The notes beneath the pieces are model-generated. The model saw nothing but the letters and a program-made list of their open reading frames with translations. It made no database searches and was not told where the DNA came from. A stretch of 64,000 nt of DNA. It comes from Ulota crispa. Taxonomy: Eukaryota > Streptophyta > Bryopsida > Orthotrichales > Orthotrichaceae. Below, piece by piece: positions 10,294 to 21,734 of this stretch. Within the stretch, counting starts at the first letter, position 1; each line of letters starts with the position of its first letter. The position numbers were made by a program, and so were the translations under genes. Where the stretch lies: contig OY987250.1 of assembly GCA_963920765.1 (NCBI GenBank), positions 11,400,409 through 11,464,408 on the forward strand, written 5' to 3'.

Positions 10294-11766
10294 ATGGACG
10301 TCGCTGAAATCCGTGGAGGTAAGTGAATCAAAGTCCCAAACAAGATTGCCCATTCTTAGTCTTGGTTTGTTTTGAAGGCAATGGCACTTGAAACAACAAA
10401 TTGAAATTGATTTTCTTTAGAATGGTGTAGTTAGGGTTTTGCCATTCAGCATTCAAGCGTTGGTGGATCAGGCGCGCAATTGTGTTGAGCAGAATTTTTA
10501 TCTCCTACTGAGTGATGTGAATGAACGGCATCTTTCAGGTTAGCTTTTGTGGTCGTGAAGAGGGAGCAAACTTATAAATCTACATTGGGCATTGAACATT
10601 GACATGAAGAGGGAGCAAAATTTTGGATTTGCATCAAACATCGACATTAACTTAATCTCTGGGCTCTGGCGCTGAGCACTGTAAGGAGTTTTGCCTCCTC
10701 AAATGCCAATTTTTGAATGTCTACTTGTTTCGCAAAGTATTTCTATTCGGAGAAGTTGCCTGTACTTTGTCTTTTTGAAATCATCAATTTTAGTGAGTTC
10801 AGCTCTTTTTGCAACCTCCAAACTGAATGAGGGCCATAGAATCTGAAATGCAAATTTCTTAAGACTGCTCCAGGGTTTTCATCGAACTCCTCAAATTTGA
10901 TAAATTCCATGGGGTACACCTCTCGGTAACATCACCTAGCTTTTTTGAAAATGGTCAGTATTGCACATAGTATGCAGATGAGGTCCCAGCCTTACAGTAT
11001 GCTGTTCTTCCTGTTCATTGGGATTCAGTTTTGACTGGTGAGGAACTTTTCAGGTCCAAGAATTGATACGACTGCTGGCCATTAGAGTTTCCATTTGAAA
11101 TGCAACTGATTGGTGATGTACTGTTCCCTGTTGATGTTTGAAGATCAGAAGGAGTTAGTCTCTGTTGAGCTCATCCTTCAAGTGGTCTTCATCAATCCAC
11201 AAAAGGCATTTGCAGTGAGTGTTTTCCATCTTTCTTAACAATCTTAAGTTATCTGCTATTTAAATTTTACACTTTGGAAAGTTGTAAAAGTTTATTCTAC
11301 AAGTATATTAGAACTGTGAAGGTATGGAGTAAACTTTCATTAGTTTGGGGCTGGAATACTATTTAATGAGTGTGATCTTGCTACTTGTAGTTTTAGATTT
11401 TGTATTTGGAGATTTTTCTATTGTTGGGAACGCTTAGAGCTTAGTGGTGTGGAACTAAAGCAGGTACGTTGTTTGCGTTAAGACGAGTTGAATAGTATGC
11501 AACGTTTTCAATTTTCAATGAATCTAGAGTAGTACCTATAAAGAACTGATACTTTGAATTGAGCTATCATTTAGCAAAGTTGTTGGCACCACTTGCACAG
11601 TTGTCTAAGTGACTTCTTTGTTGTTTGATGCTCAGAATAGGAGGAATTGGATAGGTTGCAAAAATGCCTCGCTGAAGCTGACGCTACTGAAGCAACTAGC
11701 AAAAAGCCTGTAGAAATGATCCCAAAGGGCACCATGGTTGTGGAGGGTCTTGTGATTGATGAATAG
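10294..11766 (+). CDS. Five-exon gene, unrecognised 129-residue protein
   Basis: I do not recognise the product. Exons with canonical GT/AG borders and matching phase can be read at 10294-10318, 10431-10538, 10978-11037, 11144-11214 and 11641-11766. Codon phases at the four junctions are 1, 1, 1 and 0. The joined frame has no internal stop and ends TAG at 11764-11766. The protein starts MDVAEIRG, has an ALVDQARNCVEQNF segment in exon 2 and PVHWDSVLT in exon 3. Exon 4 has an aliphatic LILQVVF stretch. Exon 5 starts EELDRLQKCLAEADA (charged, possibly helical) and ends MVVEGLVIDE. No signal peptide or membrane span is obvious. A stronger-looking acceptor (TTTCTTTAG, ending 10420) would extend exon 2 by ten bases but breaks the frame from this ATG. 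Exon 1 is therefore the weakest part, and other upstream starts are possible. Confidence 0.55.
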
Positions 11767-11828
11767 GTAAGTCAAGATTATTTGGTGAAGTTGCAAATTA
11801 GTGCTATTTTATGCCTGCTATCATTGCA

Positions 11829-12415
11829 AAGGGGGCGAAGACGGATTGATGTACGCAGGCGTGGATGCCAGTTACGGCAACACTCTTCTGATGTTGCTTG
11901 CCAGTCTCGTGAAAGATAGCTTGTTGGAAGAATTTGACCTCCAAGAGAGCCTATGCTGCTCGGCAATGTGAATTTCAAAGCCGTGGTGGGAACGAAGGAC
12001 CCGCTGATCGCAAAAGCCGTGACGAAGCTTTTGAGCAGCACGGGTGCATTGCGAGAGGAGCTTATAAAGCTTTGGAATGATCCACAAATTTCTTCATGGC
12101 TAGTAGAAGCGACATTGTTTGCAACCATTGACGCGCAGCATTGGTGGGAGTGGCCGGCAAACTTACAAGACCGCAACCCTGGTGCACTCAAACCTGCATG
12201 AATTGAATACACAAGCTTTGTGGACTAATCATTGTGGAGCAATTCTTCTTCCAATGACAATGGCAAGCGCTGCACCAACACACAATCAACCTCAGCATTT
12301 GGATTGTGGTTGACATGCCCATCTACGGCAAAGGTCCCGTTCGGGCAAATCACCGCATATTCGAACTAAAGCCTAAAACACAGCCCCGCAAGGATGAGCG
12401 ACCTAAATTGAAGCA
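11829..12415 (+). pseudogene. Frameshifted protein-like segment
   Basis: Protein-like sequence runs through three frames in turn. About 11829-11940 reads MYAGVDASYGNTLLMLLASL. About 11953-12201 contains AVTKLLSSTGALREELIKLW. About 12305-12415 contains VVDMPIYGKGPVRANHRIFE. Composition is GC-richer than the flanks, as in the real exons here. Frame changes with no obvious splice sites suggest a decayed gene or transposase; the first part faintly recalls the SVDAS segment of hAT-type transposases, which I cannot confirm. It lies just downstream of the 10294 gene and could alternatively be its 3' untranslated region. Confidence 0.3.
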
Positions 12416-12418
12416 CTA

Positions 12419-12543
12419 TCTAACACTAAATGTAAACTTGTAAAAATTTCATACTCCAAAAAGTTACAATAATTGATAATTAGTGTATACGTTGACATTT
12501 AATGTTGATAACATTATGAGAATTATTGACATTTAGTGTTAGG
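12419..12543. mobile_element. Short palindromic MITE
   Basis: CTAACACTAAATGT at the left is mirrored by ACATTTAGTGTTAG at the right of about 125 bp of AT-rich sequence. Confidence 0.65.
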
Positions 12544-12929
12544 CTTTGTAATTAGTGTTGCCAACACTATTTATCATAATTAGTGTATGTACTGATCAGG
12601 GATGGGGTGACGTCGTGAGTGAGGGGAGTGACGGTGATGGGCGGAGGAATTGCGGGCCACGAATCGTCGATACAGGCATCATGGTTGTTGCTTCACAAGA
12701 CGGGCAGGGCGGGCAGGCAGGCACTCCCCAGGCAGGCAGGCATTGAATGGGGAGTCGGCCGGAGTGTAAAAGGGGAGGAGACTGGAGTGAGGGGAGCTGG
12801 AGATATCGCAGCAAAATTGCTATCATGAGCAGCAAATCAGCAACACGATCTTCCGCCAGGACTATTGACGATCCTCGGTCAACTTCCTTTTCTGACTGTT
12901 TCCTTTCGTGCACTTTACACTGCCCTGAC

Positions 12930-13801
12930 CAGTGTCCGGGGAGGTTTAAAAAAAAACTCGGTACATTTGCTGCTCTTGTATGGTCTATTCGGGTTTTTTT
13001 TATTTTTAATCGGCCATGGCCTAGACTTGTATTTTTTGATCGGCCAATAATTTTAGTTTTTTTTTTCACTCAGTTGATTTTCGAAGTTGAGAAATTAGTT
13101 TGGTTGAAAAATGAATTTCATTGTATTATATCGGATTTCTCAATTTTTTTACAAGTGCTGCAAATAAATCCATCTTTTGCTTATCATGTGCGTGGCATAG
13201 CAAAGTAAGGCAATGATAAAGACAACAACAACTTGTCAAGTTACCCCCAATTAATGCAAATTTTTTTATACTTCAAATGAATTTATTGTTGACTTTTGTA
13301 ACTTAAATATCTTTTTATGGACTTTAACCAAGTCAAGTCTCACTCTCCCACGATCACCTACTCATCCACTCATCCTCTCACCCTCTCATTTACTCACCCA
13401 CTCACCCACTCACCTATTCACCCACTCACTTACCCACCCACTCACCCACATGGCCACCTCATCCATATTTCTTGTTTTTAAAATTTTTTAACTTTTAGCA
13501 CTGTGTAATTGCTCATGAAATAAAATAAAAATTGATTTCTATTTAGAAGGTCAAAAAATTTCCTTATCACAAAAAAGTTTATAGGTTGATTTCTCATAAT
13601 TTCAATTTCCATTCAGCCCATTTCCTCATCTTCAAGTGCTTGTTTGGCTAAATTTCCTAAGGCTGAAATTATAACTCGGCTGATTTCCTAAAACCATACT
13701 TTTATGGTTGGAAGTAAATCCAACAACTTTCACTTTATTTTGGCAATTCCCAAAAGAAGTCAGCTACCTTGTAACTAAAAGTCGGTTCTCCCCGGACACT
13801 G
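12930..13801. mobile_element. Non-autonomous hAT-type element with exact 8-bp target duplication
   Basis: The ends CAGTGTCCGGGGAG and CTCCCCGGACACTG are perfect inverted repeats. The 8-mer GCCCTGAC sits immediately outside both ends (12922-12929 and 13802-13809). An 8-bp duplication with CA-starting ends is the classic signature of the hAT superfamily. The 872-bp interior has no transposase and includes an ACTCACCC-rich tract at 13341-13450. It is probably a deletion derivative or MITE mobilised by an unseen hAT transposase. Confidence 0.9.
13341..13450. repeat. Degenerate ACTCACCC simple repeat
   Basis: Runs of CACTCACCCACTCACC and variants lie inside the hAT-type element at 12930-13801. 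Confidence 0.85.
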
Positions 13802-13914
13802 GCCCTGACTGCTTGCATTGCCCCAAACTCCCCAACTGCGTGAAGCCAGCTGGGCTAAACTAGGGTTGTTTTTTTCATTTTTTAAGAAGTGCCAAAGTGG
13901 TGATTTAAAATGTT

Positions 13915-15735
13915 ATAGTGCATTGGGAAAACACCCCTCTACATCAATAGTTTTGATATAGTATTGATAGATTTTCTGTCCTCAGCAATATTGATGCAAT
14001 ATTGAAATTATATTGTTATAGTATTGTAAAATTGGCACTTTTAGCAATATTGCAATGATTACTACTTTTACAATGTTGATGCAACGAGCCCCATTGAAGT
14101 ACTAATGCAATATTGAAAATATGCTGTTATGGTATTGTAAAATTAGCACCTTGAGCAATATTGCAATGATTAATAATTTTGCAATATTGTTGCAACAAGC
14201 CCCATTGAAGCAATACTGCAGCATTGGTATATACTAGAATATGCTCAAATCAATATCACAAACAACCAATCAATTAAGATAAAGTTTGCATTGATGCAGT
14301 ATTGCACAAATACTGCTATATTTTTAATTTCTATCCAATTAAAATATTGTTGCAATATTAAAAGTATATGCAAATAATATTGAGGAATTCAGTATTGTTG
14401 TCATATTGATTGCAACAATATTCTTGACTAAGAATTGTTTTGAATGTATATTGCAACTGTACAATTTACAATAAATTTTTTGTGTTAAAACAATACTACA
14501 CAAGTATTGCAAGAGAATAGGATTTTGGTACTCTTGCTTTAATGTGGAGGGCCCATTCTCCAAGATGGAGAAGACTCATTCTTCACCTTGGGGGGTGAAA
14601 ATGAGTGGATGTGAAGGTGTTGCCTTCCCACATGTTATTTACTATATGTTTGTAAATTACAATTATATTTTACTAATGAACCCTTATATTATGACTACTT
14701 CTATACATTTGAGTATGATGGTTCAATCAGTTTGCTAAACTTAATTATAGTTTTAAGAAAATTTGATGAGCACATTTTTTATTAGACCTCATATTGGGAT
14801 TGCAAGACTTCTTGGAGGGTATTGTGCAATGGATTTTTTTTTAAAACTTAATCTTCCACAATTTAGTGTTTTTTAAACTTACAAAACTTTGGCGGCCATT
14901 GAGGAATAGTGAAACAACTATTTTTAGAAAAACTTGATCTTAAAAAGGATCTTAAGTAAGTTGACTTTCATTTCCAAGAATTTGTTTGACATTTTGAGCC
15001 TCCAATAAAAAATTATATGCAAAGTTCTAAGAGGGTTTGAAAAGGAAATTTTCTTGAATATTTTCAAATACCCTCTCATAATTTTGTACATAACTCTTAA
15101 ATGAAATATCAAAATTTGAAATGGTTTAAAAAAATGAAATCTAACTTAATTTAATAGTTTTTTTAGTCCAAGGTATTCTGAAAAAGTTGTTTTACTATGC
15201 CAAAGTGGCTTCAAAATTTCTTGATTTTACAAATCAAATGAAGAAGAATGAGGATAACTAGGTAAATTTCAATTTAATACCTTTGAATGTATGGCTTAAA
15301 TTGTGCGGTGCGGTAATGTGGCCACAGTATTAGAATTGTGTAGTTAAGTGCCTTTGGGTTGGAGTTGCGCCCAGATGGATGACCTCCAGGGAAGTCTCAA
15401 CATTGCAACAAATTGTGTGGTGCAATGGTAGAGCTCGGGGCTTGCCATGTCCCTATAGAATTTTATTTTATTTTTCTCATAAACTAAAAGCAAATAAATT
15501 TGAAGATGTCCTTTTTTCTAGATGCATCATATGACATTGAAGTATGATTCTTTCATTACTACATCGATACTACTTTAATATATAGCACGTACTATTGTTT
15601 ACATATAGTAACAATATTGTGTCTATTTTAATTGTTTGCAATATTGTTGCAGTATTACATCAATATTATATTGTGAAGCCATTGCAGTTAGTATTGATGC
15701 AATATTGCTACAATACTGTATAGAACAAAGGTTTT
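13915..15735. repeat. GCAATATTG-rich repeat region with a 111-bp tandem duplication
   Basis: The motif GCAATATTG and variants recurs many times at 13975-14500 and again at 15600-15725. At 13994-14215 a unit of about 111 bp is duplicated; both copies end in CAAC(G/A)AGCCCCATTGAAG. Sequence near the two ends (CATTGGGAAAAC at about 13921, TTCCAATG at about 15740) is roughly inverted, so the region may be one transposon. The middle is AT-rich with no gene. A tRNA-like A-box at about 15417-15440 lies here. Confidence 0.6.
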
Positions 15736-15841
15736 TTTTCCAATGTGGTGCTCCATATTTCCACATTCATCCTCATATTGGATAAAAAATATCACATTAG
15801 CACATATTATATGTCTATAATTTGGTTTTCATCGACAATTT

Positions 15842-15945
15842 GGCAATTTCATCCAAGTATTTTTTAAAGTTTGGAGCTTTTTTGGCAATTTCATCCAAGT
15901 ATTTTTTAAAGTTTGGAGCTTTTTTGGCAATTTTATCCAAGTAAT
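15842..15945. repeat. 42-bp tandem repeat, about 2.5 copies
   Basis: The unit starts GGCAATTTCATCCAAGTATT and is repeated exactly at 15842 and 15884, then partially from 15926. Confidence 0.9.
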
Positions 15946-16927
15946 CATGTTTTTTTTTTCTTCTATAGGCTTGGTGCTAGTCAAACAAATTTGGTGCGAT
16001 TTTGCTCCAAATCGCCAGAAAAAAAAACCCTAGGTTGAACTAACCCCTTGCCTGGATGAATGCAGCCTTAGGCTCTGTCCACTACATATCCATGTTTACG
16101 GACAGGGTGGAAAAGTTCCATAATTTTGATAGACAAGAGTAAAAGTAATAAATTTTCTCCTATTTTGATGTCGTTCAGTGGTATTTTCCTTCACGGATCC
16201 ATTTTATATTAGAGTCCTTGAATCCAAATGGCCAATATGAATTCAAAATTCCCAAAGTCAATCTCTTGACAACAAATTCTCAAACTTTCATAATTTTTGA
16301 AATGTGAAAATGTGGAGGTGGAGCTTTTTCACCTTGACTCTACAAACTCATAATACAATTGATTTAGCACTTGGCCCCATTCATCCAAACGGGGAATGAC
16401 TAGCTCTGACCATGTGAAGCTATTGTCAAGGACGGACTCAGAGACAAGAATAAAGTAATGAAAACATAGAATCAAGACAAGAACTCAGAAGTATATTTAT
16501 AACCAAGGCTAAAGAAGTATATTAGATGATAGCAATATAAGGCAAAAACAAGACAGAAGGCTAAAATTTGGAGGCCAAAGATCAAGGACGCAAGATAAGT
16601 TGTCAAAACTGAGGAACCTTTCAACCTCAACTCGTATATATACTCAAAGGTTGAGGCTTCAATTTTTCTAGAGGCTTCCAAGCTTTCAAGCTTCTAGAAG
16701 CTTTCAAGCTAAAAGCTCTCAGTCATTTAAAAGCTTCCAACTTTCTAAAGGCTTTTAACCTTCTAGAAGCTTCCAATACCTTTTATCTTTTTAAAGCTTT
16801 TTAGAACCTTCTAATCTTTTAGATCCTTCTAATTCTCTAGATCCTTCTAATCCTCTAGAGCCTTCTAGAACTTCTTAGGTCAATCCATTCATGTCCGTGA
16901 CATCCATAGCTGAGGTGAAAAACCACC
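15946..16927. repeat. No gene; short TCTAGAAGC-type repeats
   Basis: This is AT-rich sequence without a supported gene. From about 16660 to 16870 the motifs CTTCTAGAAGC, AGCTTTCAAGC and CTTCTAATC recur in degenerate tandem form. Confidence 0.5.
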
Positions 16928-17322
16928 ATGGTTGTTACATTGGACCGTCCGTCCGTTACTCCGTCCGTTTGTTTGCCCGTATGCATGAAGTACTCAAATG
17001 AGTTCATGGTTTATATGATGTAGTCAAATTATAGTTGATTTCAAAAAATGATAAAAAATTGACTTTCTACGTATTGGTGACATTTATTGTTGCCAATATG
17101 AAGTCAAAACATGGATTGAAAGCCATATCAAGTATTAAAAATGAAAAATAATATTTTGATTCTTCCTATTTTAGGTTTAAAATCCTAAGCTCTAAAACAC
17201 AAGAGGACAGACACGTTTGTACATGTTGTCCATTTTGTACATTTGCTTGTGCTGTCCGTTTTGTACGTCTCCTACTCTACTTGTGTTATACAACTGCCAA
17301 ATCTTGCCCAAAGTAACAACCT
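16928..17322. mobile_element. MITE, CATGGTTGTTACATTGGACC family
   Basis: The left end CATGGTTGTTACATTGGACC is mirrored by GCCCAAAGTAACAACC at the right. The interior (GAGTTCATG, TAGTTGA, AACATGGATT, AAAGCCATATCA, CCAAATCTTGCCC) is shared with the intronic copy at 37098-37458. Confidence 0.8.
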
Positions 17323-17677
17323 TGATGATCACCTCATTGCCCTTTACCTAGATGAATGGGCCTTGATGCCTTGTAGCTTTGTGTGCTGCATATCCATGAT
17401 TTGAGGTGAGGGTGGAAAAGCTTTGCAATTCTACAAGCAAGCATGATAAAATGAAGAATTTGTCCCCTATTTTCACTTTGTTTAGTTACATCCTCCTCTA
17501 TGATTCATGATTAAGTGAGGGTCTTTGAATCCAAATGTGAACTCTAAATTCCTGAATCCAATCTCTTGATAATAAATTTCAACACTCTCAGAGTTTTGAG
17601 ATAAGAAAAGCTCCGCATTTTTGCCTTAGCTCCACAAACTCAAAAGGGAGTTGACCAAATTCTCAATCTCATTCATG

Positions 17678-18100
17678 TAAGGTAACCTTACCCATACGGC
17701 CATACCCAAGTGTTTAAGGGTTTAGGGTACTTCAAGGACTTGGAAAATCTAGGATTTTTTTTATAGGGTTAGCCTTTCAACAAGTTATAATGAGATATTA
17801 TTTTTGTGAAAAAAGAGTTGTAGAACATTTTGTATTGAAGGGCAAAGTAACAACTCATAGGGTCTTTAAAAGCAACTCTAGACTAATCTTGAAACTGCTT
17901 GGATGTATTTCTATAACGACACTTGATGGTCCCAATCCCAACCCTCCCAAACTAGATTAGCACATGACATGTGACAAGATTTGCTTGTGCAAGTAGTGTT
18001 TACTACTCCACTTTGATTTCACGCTTCAAAGTGAGTGATGAACACCTCAAAAGTAGGGGTTGGCTTTGGGGACTGCATGGGTATAGGTAAGGTTACCTTA
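17678..18100. mobile_element. MITE with TAAGGTAACCTTACC ends
   Basis: TAAGGTAACCTTACCCATA at the left is mirrored by TATAGGTAAGGTTACCTTA at the right. It is about 423 bp and non-coding. No target duplication is evident. Confidence 0.75.
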
Positions 18101-19397
18101 GGGGAGGGGCAGTGAGGGGGTCAGTTCACCTTGGCCGTGAAGCCATGCTTTGTGCCTGCTGCCACAATCCCACCCGAGTCAGGGAGAAATTTCAATTTCA
18201 CCTGCTAAAATCTAGCATTTCCCAATTTCAACCAGATTTTCATTAGCATGGACCGGTTAGTTCTTGTGAAACTTCTAAAATCATACTATAATAATCTATA
18301 ATTAGATTTTAAAAAAATAATAGCCAACTTTTTATCCGGTAGTTTCAATTTCAACGATTTCTTTTTGCAGTTTCAACCGGTTGAAAATACACTAACCGCC
18401 GGTTCTCCCCGATCATTGGTCCCACCGCTTTCTTCCTACTGTATTCTGTACAATACAGTAATAAGATACCCCTCTCGACTCCAGTGGAGCGTTGCAACAT
18501 TCTGTAACATTCCAACTTCGAATATTCTCCTTTTTACGCTGAAATATCCCTTTTAATAAGCTCTGGAATAACTAAATACTGAGATGCCTGAAATCCCTCA
18601 GGCAGAACTCGTGTTCTGAAAAGTCTGAAGCAGTAAGGAAATCAAGGAAATTTCGAAATTTAGAAATTGAACAGAGTAACGAGAATTTTGAGATTTTGAA
18701 AATTAGCACAGGAAAAAATTGATCCTCAGTGCAATAACTTTATTGCACCAACACTGAAATAACGAGGGTTTTGAACATACGGAATGAAAAAAAGCACGGA
18801 TGTAGAAACTTGGATTCTTTTTCTTGCATCTACCCAATGTTATTACGTTATTGTCATGGTCGTCATATTGGGTGGGTTCGTATCCCATGATGTATATAGG
18901 ACATATTTATATCACATTGAATGTGCTCATAGATATACTTTTCATGCATATCATGAGATATTTGATGAATACGTGTTTCCATATATGAAAACCATGATTG
19001 TTGTGTTAAACATTCCTTAATGATTGTACAATGTAGATTTTTGATTGTTTTTTTTCTTTGCATAAATTTTTGTAGTGTTTTAAGATCACAAAGGTGTTTC
19101 ATCTCAAAAATCGGGTTTATAGTTCCAAATTTGCTTTACCTGAATAAATTGAAACAATCCAAAATCCAAAAATAAGAATCCAATTTTTTTTTTTTTCTTT
19201 TGAGGCATATGCAAAACATTTGGAGATTTTTCATGTTTTGAGGTATTTTGATGTTTTGTGTAATTCAAAATTAAAATGAAAAATCCAAAAAGCCTAGAAG
19301 TACATGAGTAGTTTAGAATTTGATAAATGTAAAAAAAGGTGTGACCGTCCAAGATTATCTTTACTTAAATATGAAAGAAGTAGGATGGTTTCTTTAA
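18101..19397. other. No supported gene
   Basis: This is AT-rich sequence with only short chance reading frames. Around 18420 an isolated GGTTCTCCCCGATCATTGG resembles the inner end region of the hAT-type element at 12930-13801. Confidence 0.4.
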
Positions 19398-19801
19398 ACC
19401 CTAAATGATCCAGTGTGCCGCTGCGGCCAAATTAGGGTATTTTTCCCGTATTTAAAGGTGTTGTTGTTTTGGATTTTGCTTGGATTTTTGAGGGTTGTGT
19501 ATTGTTGTTTGTTTCCACCTTTTGCAATGTTTGGCATGTTTTTGCAATTGTTTTTCCGACTTTGCAAAGTGTTTTTTATTGGAGGTGGGTTATGAATACG
19601 TAGCGGGAGTGTATCTGCGACTTATAGATCCCTGCGATGGATCCCCAAAATGAATACGTTGTTGGAGCGCCAAGAGCAAGTGCTCTCGCCTAACCGCTCG
19701 GATTCACAATTTGTGTTAAGAAAAGAACAAAAATCAGATTTGTATCACTGTAGAATTACAATATAGCTAGGATTTTACGGTTCCCTATGGTTGTTTAAGG
19801 G
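19398..19801. mobile_element. TTAA/CCCTAAA element adjacent to a second one
   Basis: It begins ACCCTAAATGATCC after TTAA (19394-19397) and ends GTTTAAGGG before TTAA (19802-19805). That same TTAA starts the next element. The terminal repeats are short and imperfect. Confidence 0.6.
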
Positions 19802-19805
19802 TTAA

Positions 19806-20029
19806 CCCTTAAACATCATAAAGGCCCTTTGCGACTAGTACAATACAGAGTATTTTTCTTGTATTTGGAATGGATCCACACCTTTGCTACACTTGAGATC
19901 AACAAAGAAGTTGAAATATAGATAAATGCAATTCTAGTAAGATATTTGAGAGCCCAAGTTAAAATTTCTTATTGATAGCAAATGCAAGATATACAACAAC
20001 ATATCTACTATGCCCCCGACGTTTAGGGG
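19806..20029. mobile_element. TTAA/CCCTAAA element, 224 bp
   Basis: It begins CCCTTAAACATC and ends ACGTTTAGGGG, with exact TTAA on both sides (19802-19805, 20030-20033). It is highly similar along its length to 36751-36976, sharing CCCTTTGCGAC, TTTGGAATGGATCCACA, GATAAATGCAATTCTAGT and CCCAAGTTAAAATTTCTT. Confidence 0.9.
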
Positions 20030-20033
20030 TTAA

Positions 20034-20669
20034 GATATACTCCGTATATCTGTACGATTGGAAGTCAGCATTGGGAATTCAAAGAAAACAGTACTGTACT
20101 TGAAATGCCATTGATTTTCAAGCTACAATTAGTTTAAGAAAAAAATGAAGAGTTCCTTGATTTTTGGTCACAAGTCTTGTTGATAAATATTGGTGAGTAT
20201 AATGGTAGATGCGTAGCCATATACATATGACCCATAGACAACAATCTGACGCCTTTGTCTAAGAATCCATTAATCTAAACTACATTTTTCAACACATTTT
20301 TTTATTGTTTTAATACATATTTTTATTACTAAAAATTTAGATTTAAGACAAATCCCTAAGCAAGTAAGGTATGGACAACTCAAAATTGTTTCTATTTTCC
20401 GTTGTTGAGCAAATTTATGTTATCAAATAATTCAAGCTATTATAAAAAAAATGGTGAAAGAAAGAAAACTACCATGCATCTAAATGATTTATTTGTATAC
20501 CATATGTAATAGTTTATTAGAAAGTCAGAATTTTACTTGTAAATGCTTATTAATTGCTTTTGTGATTAAGTCTTAAGCATGTATCCAATAGTAGAAAAAC
20601 ATGCCCATTCTAGTGATCTTGCTTCATTTATTTTATATCAATTACAGATTTTAAAGTAACTTAAAAAAA
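20034..20669. other. No supported gene
   Basis: AT-rich sequence without recognisable coding, RNA or repeat structure. Confidence 0.4.
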
Positions 20670-21734
20670 GGAATTGCTAAATCCACCACATTTTTTGCTA
20701 AACACACCACAGGTCCCACCTCATGCCCTACCTCACACCACAAGCCCCACCGCACACCACAGGTCCCACCCCACATCACAACCCCCACCCTAGATTTCGA
20801 GCTTCTTGTACAAAATTCTACATTTCTCATTTCCATCCGGCTTTTTAATCCATGCTCCAAAAAATAAAAATAAAAAGACTTTTTCACTGGTTGATTTTAG
20901 TTTCACTAGATTTTTTTCACATTTCATTTGACCAACTTTCAATTGCTTTTCGGTTCTCCCCATACATTATTTAGAAGTTCCTCAAAGAAAAAAAAAGTGA
21001 ATTGATATGGGCACACCTAGGGTTTGATATATGCACACCCCTTGGGGGTAAGTTTTAGATTTTTACCATCAAAAAGCGGAACTTGAAAACTTTGAATTCA
21101 AATTTGGACTTAGAGACCTTGATTTTGTCTAGAACCATGAAGGAGATTACAATTGAACATCACCCAATGAAAAGCTTAGTTTTTTTAAACAAACAAAAGT
21201 AAAAATAATATTTTCCCCCTTAGCCAAGCTTTTTCATTGGGTGTTATTCAATTGTAATCTCCTTCATGGCTCTAGACAAAATCAAGGTCTCTAAGTCCAA
21301 ATTTGAATTCAAAGTTTTCAAGTTCCGCTTTTTGATGGTAAAAATCTAAAACTTACCCCCAAGGGGTGTGCATATATCAAACCCTAGGTGTGCCCATATC
21401 AATTCACTTTTTTTTTCTTTGAGGAACTTCTAAATAATGTATGGAGAGAACCGAGAAGCAATTGAAAGTTGGTCAAATGAAATGTGAAAAAAATCTAGTG
21501 AAACTAAAATCAACCAGTGAAAAAGCATTTTTATTTTTATTTTTTGGAGCATGGATTAAAAAGCCGGATGAAAATGAGAAATGTAGAATTTTGTACAAGA
21601 AGCTCAAAATCTAGGGTGGAGCCTATAATGTGGGGTGGGACCTGTGGTGTGCAGTGGGACTTGTGGTGTGAGGTGGGGCATGAGGTGGGACATGTGGTGT
21701 ATTTAGCAAAAAATGTGGTGGATTTAGTAATTCC
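20670..21734. mobile_element. 1.07-kb foldback element
   Basis: Arms at about 20670-21185 and 21222-21734 are long, nearly perfect inverted copies around a spacer of roughly 35 bases. The ends read GGAATTGCTAAATCCACC and its reverse complement with one change. Reading frames on either arm are mirror artefacts. A smaller element at 26344-26728 has related ends (AAATGCTAAAGCCA / TGGCTTTAGCAATTCCC). Confidence 0.9.

Noticed and set aside
15417..15440. TGGTGCAATGGTAGAGC, resembling a tRNA A-box/D-arm
   Set aside because: No matching B-box, anticodon arm or acceptor stem follows; at best a fossil of a tRNA-derived SINE.
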